Below are positions 14,215 through 15,976 of a DNA stretch of 15,976 bases, piece after piece. Made by a program: the position numbers and the translations under genes. This DNA comes from CAYLLN01 sp036496265. Lineage in GTDB: Bacteria; Planctomycetota; Planctomycetia; Pirellulales; Pirellulaceae. Position 1 is the stretch's first letter. The number at the start of each line of letters is the position of its first letter. The stretch lies in assembly GCA_036496265.1 (NCBI GenBank), contig DASXLL010000357.1:1-15976 (forward strand). The letters are read 5' to 3'. Below the pieces are notes generated by a model. The model was not told where the DNA came from. It did not search any database and saw only the letters and a list, made by a program, of their open reading frames with translations.

Positions 14215-14628
14215 CTAGGTGCGTGACCAGTTTTCCAGTTTAAGGCCGGGAATCCGAGACATGTCGCTGACATCTGCCGTCACGAGGACGTCGCCTTTTC
14301 CGCTGGCGTGGGCCGCAATGGCGGCATCGAAATCCTCGATCCGCTTTCCCATTCGCTCCAGCTGCGATTTGATTCGGCCAAATGCGTCCGTAACGTCAGC
14401 CGTCCACGGGGCGACGGAGCATTGAGCTCGCAGCAACTCGAACCGCCGCCGCAAGAAATCCTGCCGTTTGGATGCGACGAGCCTTTCGATTCCATACGCA
14501 ATCTCTGCCCATACCGGTTGCGGCACCGCAACCGAGCCTGGCGAAACCTGCGTCAGGCGCTTGAGAACCTGCTCGTCGCCTCGCATCAGCGCTGAGGCCG
14601 CATTGGTATCGAGAACGTATCGCGTCAA
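14215..14628 (-). CDS. vapC: PIN-domain toxin VapC
   Basis: A 137-residue PIN-domain ribonuclease, the toxin of a type II pair; VapC proteins cleave tRNA or rRNA and stop translation. The acidic metal-binding residues are in place: D7 in YVLDTN, E42 in PVWAEIAYGIERL, D99/D101 in IEDFDAAIAAHA and D119 in VTADVSDMSRIPGLKLENW, the last matching the VapC/FitB C-terminal motif. Length is normal and the frame is intact. Translation starts at TTG (14628-14626), overlapping the antitoxin's TGA as TTGA. This weak coupled start would keep toxin below antitoxin. No mobile element flanks the pair. Confidence 0.92.
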   Translation of the reverse strand: MTRYVLDTNAASALMRGDEQVLKRLTQVSPGSVAVPQPVWAEIAYGIERLVASKRQDFLRRRFELLRAQCSVAPWTADVTDAFGRIKSQLERMGKRIEDFDAAIAAHASGKGDVLVTADVSDMSRIPGLKLENWSRT

Positions 14629-14873
14629 AACTGCCTCGGCGGTTTGGAGCGGCGATTTTTGCGAATTACCGACGTCATTTCATCCACCGCTTGGACTCCT
14701 TGCTCGTCAACATTACGCAGCTCGTCCAGAAACTCCTTGGGCCACTCCACCCCCGACTGAAGCTCACGCTCGATCGCATTCACGATCAAACGATTGCGGC
14801 TGATTCCTAGCTGTTTGGCGCGTTTGTCCGCCTTTTTCAAAAGCTCGCCGGGAATATGAACGCTGGTCGGCAT
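14625..14873 (-). CDS. vapB: Ribbon-helix-helix antitoxin VapB
   Basis: An 82-residue antitoxin. PTSVHIPGELLKKADKRAK (2-20) then LGISRNRLIVNAIEREL (~22-38) form a ribbon-helix-helix DNA-binding domain of the CopG/Arc type. The C-terminal half (EWPKEFLDELRNVDEQ onwards) would wrap the toxin. It should neutralise VapC and repress its own promoter, probably through the palindrome just upstream. I chose ATG at 14873 because TATAAT ends only 6 nt before it, so transcription should begin at or next to this ATG; the TTG at 14888 would lie upstream of the transcript. Overlaps vapC by 4 bp. Confidence 0.88.
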   Translation of the reverse strand: MPTSVHIPGELLKKADKRAKQLGISRNRLIVNAIERELQSGVEWPKEFLDELRNVDEQGVQAVDEMTSVIRKNRRSKPPRQF

Positions 14874-14895
14874 GAGTATATTATACAATATACTC
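14874..14895 (-). promoter_or_regulatory. vapBC promoter/operator: palindrome over the -10 box
   Basis: GAGTATAT (14874-14881) and ATATACTC (14888-14895) form a perfect 8-bp inverted repeat with a 6-bp centre. On the minus strand the -10 box TATAAT (14885-14880) lies inside it, 6 nt before the vapB ATG. A ribbon-helix-helix protein bound here would block RNA polymerase. No convincing -35 is present. The transcript is predicted to be leaderless. Confidence 0.68.
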
Positions 14896-14917
14896 GAAGA
14901 AATCTCGACGAGGAAGG

Positions 14918-14945
14918 CTTAAGGCTTAAGGCTTAAGGCTTGAGG
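14918..14945. repeat. Tandem heptamer array, 3 x CTTAAGG + 1 x CTTGAGG
   Basis: Four contiguous 7-bp units. It begins 16 bp after the yjbQ stop on the minus strand and lies just upstream of the vapBC promoter. The fourth unit is identical to those at 751-792, so the two arrays belong to one family. Confidence 0.88.
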
Positions 14946-14961
14946 CGTAGGGCTGAGGAGC

Positions 14962-15384
14962 CTATTCGCCGATGATCTTGACTAGGACACGCTTGCGGCG
15001 GTTGCCGTCGAATTCGAAGTAGAAGATGTGCTCCCAGGGGCCGAGGTGTAGCTTGCCGTCGGTGATGGCTACGACGACTTCGCGGCCCATGATTTGCCGC
15101 TTCAAATGAGCGTCGGCGTTGTCTTCGCCGGTGCGATTGTGGTGGTAGCGCTGCGGCGACGGGTCGAACGGCGCTAAGTTCTCTAGCCAGACTTCGTAAT
15201 CGTGGTGCAGTCCTGATTCGTTGTCGTTGATGAAGACGCTGGCGGTGATGTGCATCGCATTTATTAGCACCAGGCCGTCGGTAACTTCGCTTTCCTGCAC
15301 TAGTCGCTCGACTTCGCGATGCAGTGACACCACGGCCCGGCGCTTGGGAATTTCCATCCAGAGTTCTTTGGTGAGCGTTTTCAT
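14962..15384 (-). CDS. yjbQ: YjbQ family protein (UPF0047)
   Basis: A 140-residue YjbQ/UPF0047 protein, a small family often annotated as secondary thiamine-phosphate synthase because of weak thiamine-related activity; the true role is unclear. Conserved stretches: LVLINAMHITASVFIND (~38-54), NESGLHHDYEVWLENLAP (~55-72), YHHNRTGEDNADAHLKRQ (~80-97) and ITDGKLHLGPWEHIFYFEFD (~107-126), ending RVLVKIIGE. The clustered H45, H60, H61, H81, H82, H93 and H119 include the family's probable metal and active-site histidines. ATG 15384 gives the canonical MKTLTKELW start; ATG 15393 is possible. The long upstream extension of the frame runs antisense through the next gene and is not real. Divergent from the 15427 gene, 42 bp apart. 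Confidence 0.92.
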   Translation of the reverse strand: MKTLTKELWMEIPKRRAVVSLHREVERLVQESEVTDGLVLINAMHITASVFINDNESGLHHDYEVWLENLAPFDPSPQRYHHNRTGEDNADAHLKRQIMGREVVVAITDGKLHLGPWEHIFYFEFDGNRRKRVLVKIIGE

Positions 15385-15391
15385 GTCCAGC

Positions 15392-15420
15392 ATTCTACGC
15401 TCTTCGTGCAGGACTATAAT
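15392..15420. promoter_or_regulatory. Divergent promoter between yjbQ and the small membrane protein gene
   Basis: Plus strand: TATAAT (15415-15420) sits 6 nt before ATG 15427. Minus strand: TAGAAT (15397-15392) sits 7 nt before the yjbQ ATG 15384, and TATAGT (15418-15413) overlaps the plus -10 as a near-symmetric ACTATAAT. No good -35 is seen in either direction. Both transcripts could be leaderless. Confidence 0.5.
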
Positions 15421-15426
15421 CCATAG

Positions 15427-15936
15427 ATGCGATACCGCCTCCGCACGCTGCTGATCGTGATTGCTGTGTTGGCCGCAGTGCTGGCCAGGGTCGCATATCT
15501 CAAGCGGCAGCGAGATTTTCACCGCCAGGAAGCAAACAGGCTGGCGACGCAAATTGCTACATTTCAGAACTATGACGTGCGCGATATAAGAGAAAAGGTT
15601 AGACATATAGGAACATTTGGGCCAACGGCACGAGGATCGACGATAGGCGCGGACCTGCCTGGGAAATACGGCAGTCCAGAGTACGAAGACACGCTCACGA
15701 ATTGGCATTTGGCACACGAGCACGAAATATTAGCCAATCGCTATAGCCGGGCCATCTATCGTCCGTGGGCGCTGGTCTGGGATGATCCGAACAGCGTCCC
15801 CGATCAAGCACGCTGGGTGGACATTCGAGTCGCGACTTACTCGGCAATTCTGGCTGTGGCCATGCTCGCGGCCTGGAAATGGTGGCCTAAAACAATCGTG
15901 TCGAGTAAGGCGGAAGAGGACCACGCGGTAGGATAG
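15427..15936 (+). CDS. Small planctomycete-type membrane protein of unknown function
   Basis: A 169-residue protein starting MRYRLRTLLIVIAVLAAVLA, a positively charged start followed at once by a membrane segment (~7-24). This opening is very common in planctomycete proteins of unknown function. A second hydrophobic segment lies at ~136-152 (ATYSAILAVAMLAAW). The region between contains YEDTLTNWHLAHEHEILANRYSRAIYRPW (in parts ~86-114), resembling the HLxxKYxxAxxxPW pattern often seen in these proteins. Both ends are probably cytoplasmic, with the middle outside. TATAAT lies 6 nt before the ATG. It is followed 5 bp later by a second gene of the same type, suggesting a tandem pair. The function is unknown. 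Confidence 0.8.
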   Translation: MRYRLRTLLIVIAVLAAVLARVAYLKRQRDFHRQEANRLATQIATFQNYDVRDIREKVRHIGTFGPTARGSTIGADLPGKYGSPEYEDTLTNWHLAHEHEILANRYSRAIYRPWALVWDDPNSVPDQARWVDIRVATYSAILAVAMLAAWKWWPKTIVSSKAEEDHAVG

Positions 15937-15941
15937 TTCCC

Positions 15942-15976
15942 ATGCTCCGTTTCAGAATCCGAGACTTGCTGTGGCT
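15942..15976 (+). CDS. Start of a second small membrane protein of the same type, 3' partial
   Basis: The ATG at 15942 opens MLRFRIRDLLW before the window ends. This matches the R-F-x-hydrophobic-R-x-LL opening of the same planctomycete protein class as the preceding gene, which ends 5 bp upstream. Only 11 residues are visible, so the call rests on this N-terminal pattern and the tight spacing. Confidence 0.6.
   Translation, partial: MLRFRIRDLLW

Noticed and set aside
13869..14273. 134-codon minus-strand frame with a hydrophobic stretch
   Set aside because: It runs through intergenic repeats and a palindrome, overlaps the 3' end of vapC and resembles no family. The hydrophobic run comes from the purine-rich tract read in reverse.
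15385..15723. Long N-terminal extension of YjbQ
   Set aside because: It is antisense to the small membrane protein gene and non-homologous; YjbQ normally begins near MKTLTKELW.

Overview
The window looks like part of a planctomycete chromosome, probably Pirellulales-like. The reasons are the moderately high GC, the secreted ThuA-domain protein, small membrane proteins starting MRYRLRTLL / MLRFRIRDLL, many non-coding short-period repeats, weak or absent Shine-Dalgarno sites, and a planctomycete-looking AroE variant. This placement is from pattern recognition, not from a search. I see no rRNA, tRNA, CRISPR array, phage or transposase.

Layout. 1-450 (+): 3' part of a protein with a MurF-type N-terminal domain but no ATPase domain. 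451-811: non-coding, with a degenerate heptamer tract, two strong hairpins and a CTTGAGG array. 812-1708 (-): DUF58/vWA-like protein. 1981-2874 (-): secreted ThuA-like protein. 3028-4191 (+): GT-C-like polytopic membrane protein with an in-frame intergenic-type hairpin repeat; its 3' end overlaps the next gene tail to tail. 4143-10044 (-): a five-gene same-strand block. In transcription order it holds a large FAD/Fe-S oxidoreductase, moaD, moaE, moaA and a class V aminotransferase-fold (cysteine desulfurase-like) gene. 10286-11857 (+): pdxJ-aroE. 11865-13652 (-): secreted thioredoxin-like protein, PH-domain membrane protein and a DUF2892-like protein. 13653-14214: non-coding, with GCGCTAAA palindromes. 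14215-14873 (-): vapBC toxin-antitoxin pair. 14962-15384 (-): YjbQ. 15427 to end (+): two tandem small planctomycete-type membrane proteins, the second cut by the window edge.

How the genes work together. moaD and moaE encode the two subunits of molybdopterin synthase and moaA makes its precursor path, so the block is a partial molybdenum cofactor operon. It is translationally coupled to the upstream oxidoreductase by an ATGA overlap. The PLP enzyme at its end is a plausible sulfur donor. pdxJ makes pyridoxine 5'-phosphate, the precursor of the PLP cofactor that enzyme needs, but it is read divergently.

The most unusual signal is a set of 7-bp tandem repeats. They sit immediately after stop codons on the minus strand. 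In two cases (moaE and the desulfurase-like gene) the last repeat unit itself supplies the start codon of the next gene, each unit being ACCAATG with an overlapping ATGA start/stop. Also notable are two promoters with TATAAT exactly 6 nt before ATG, implying leaderless mRNAs, and a frame-preserving hairpin repeat inside the membrane protein gene.
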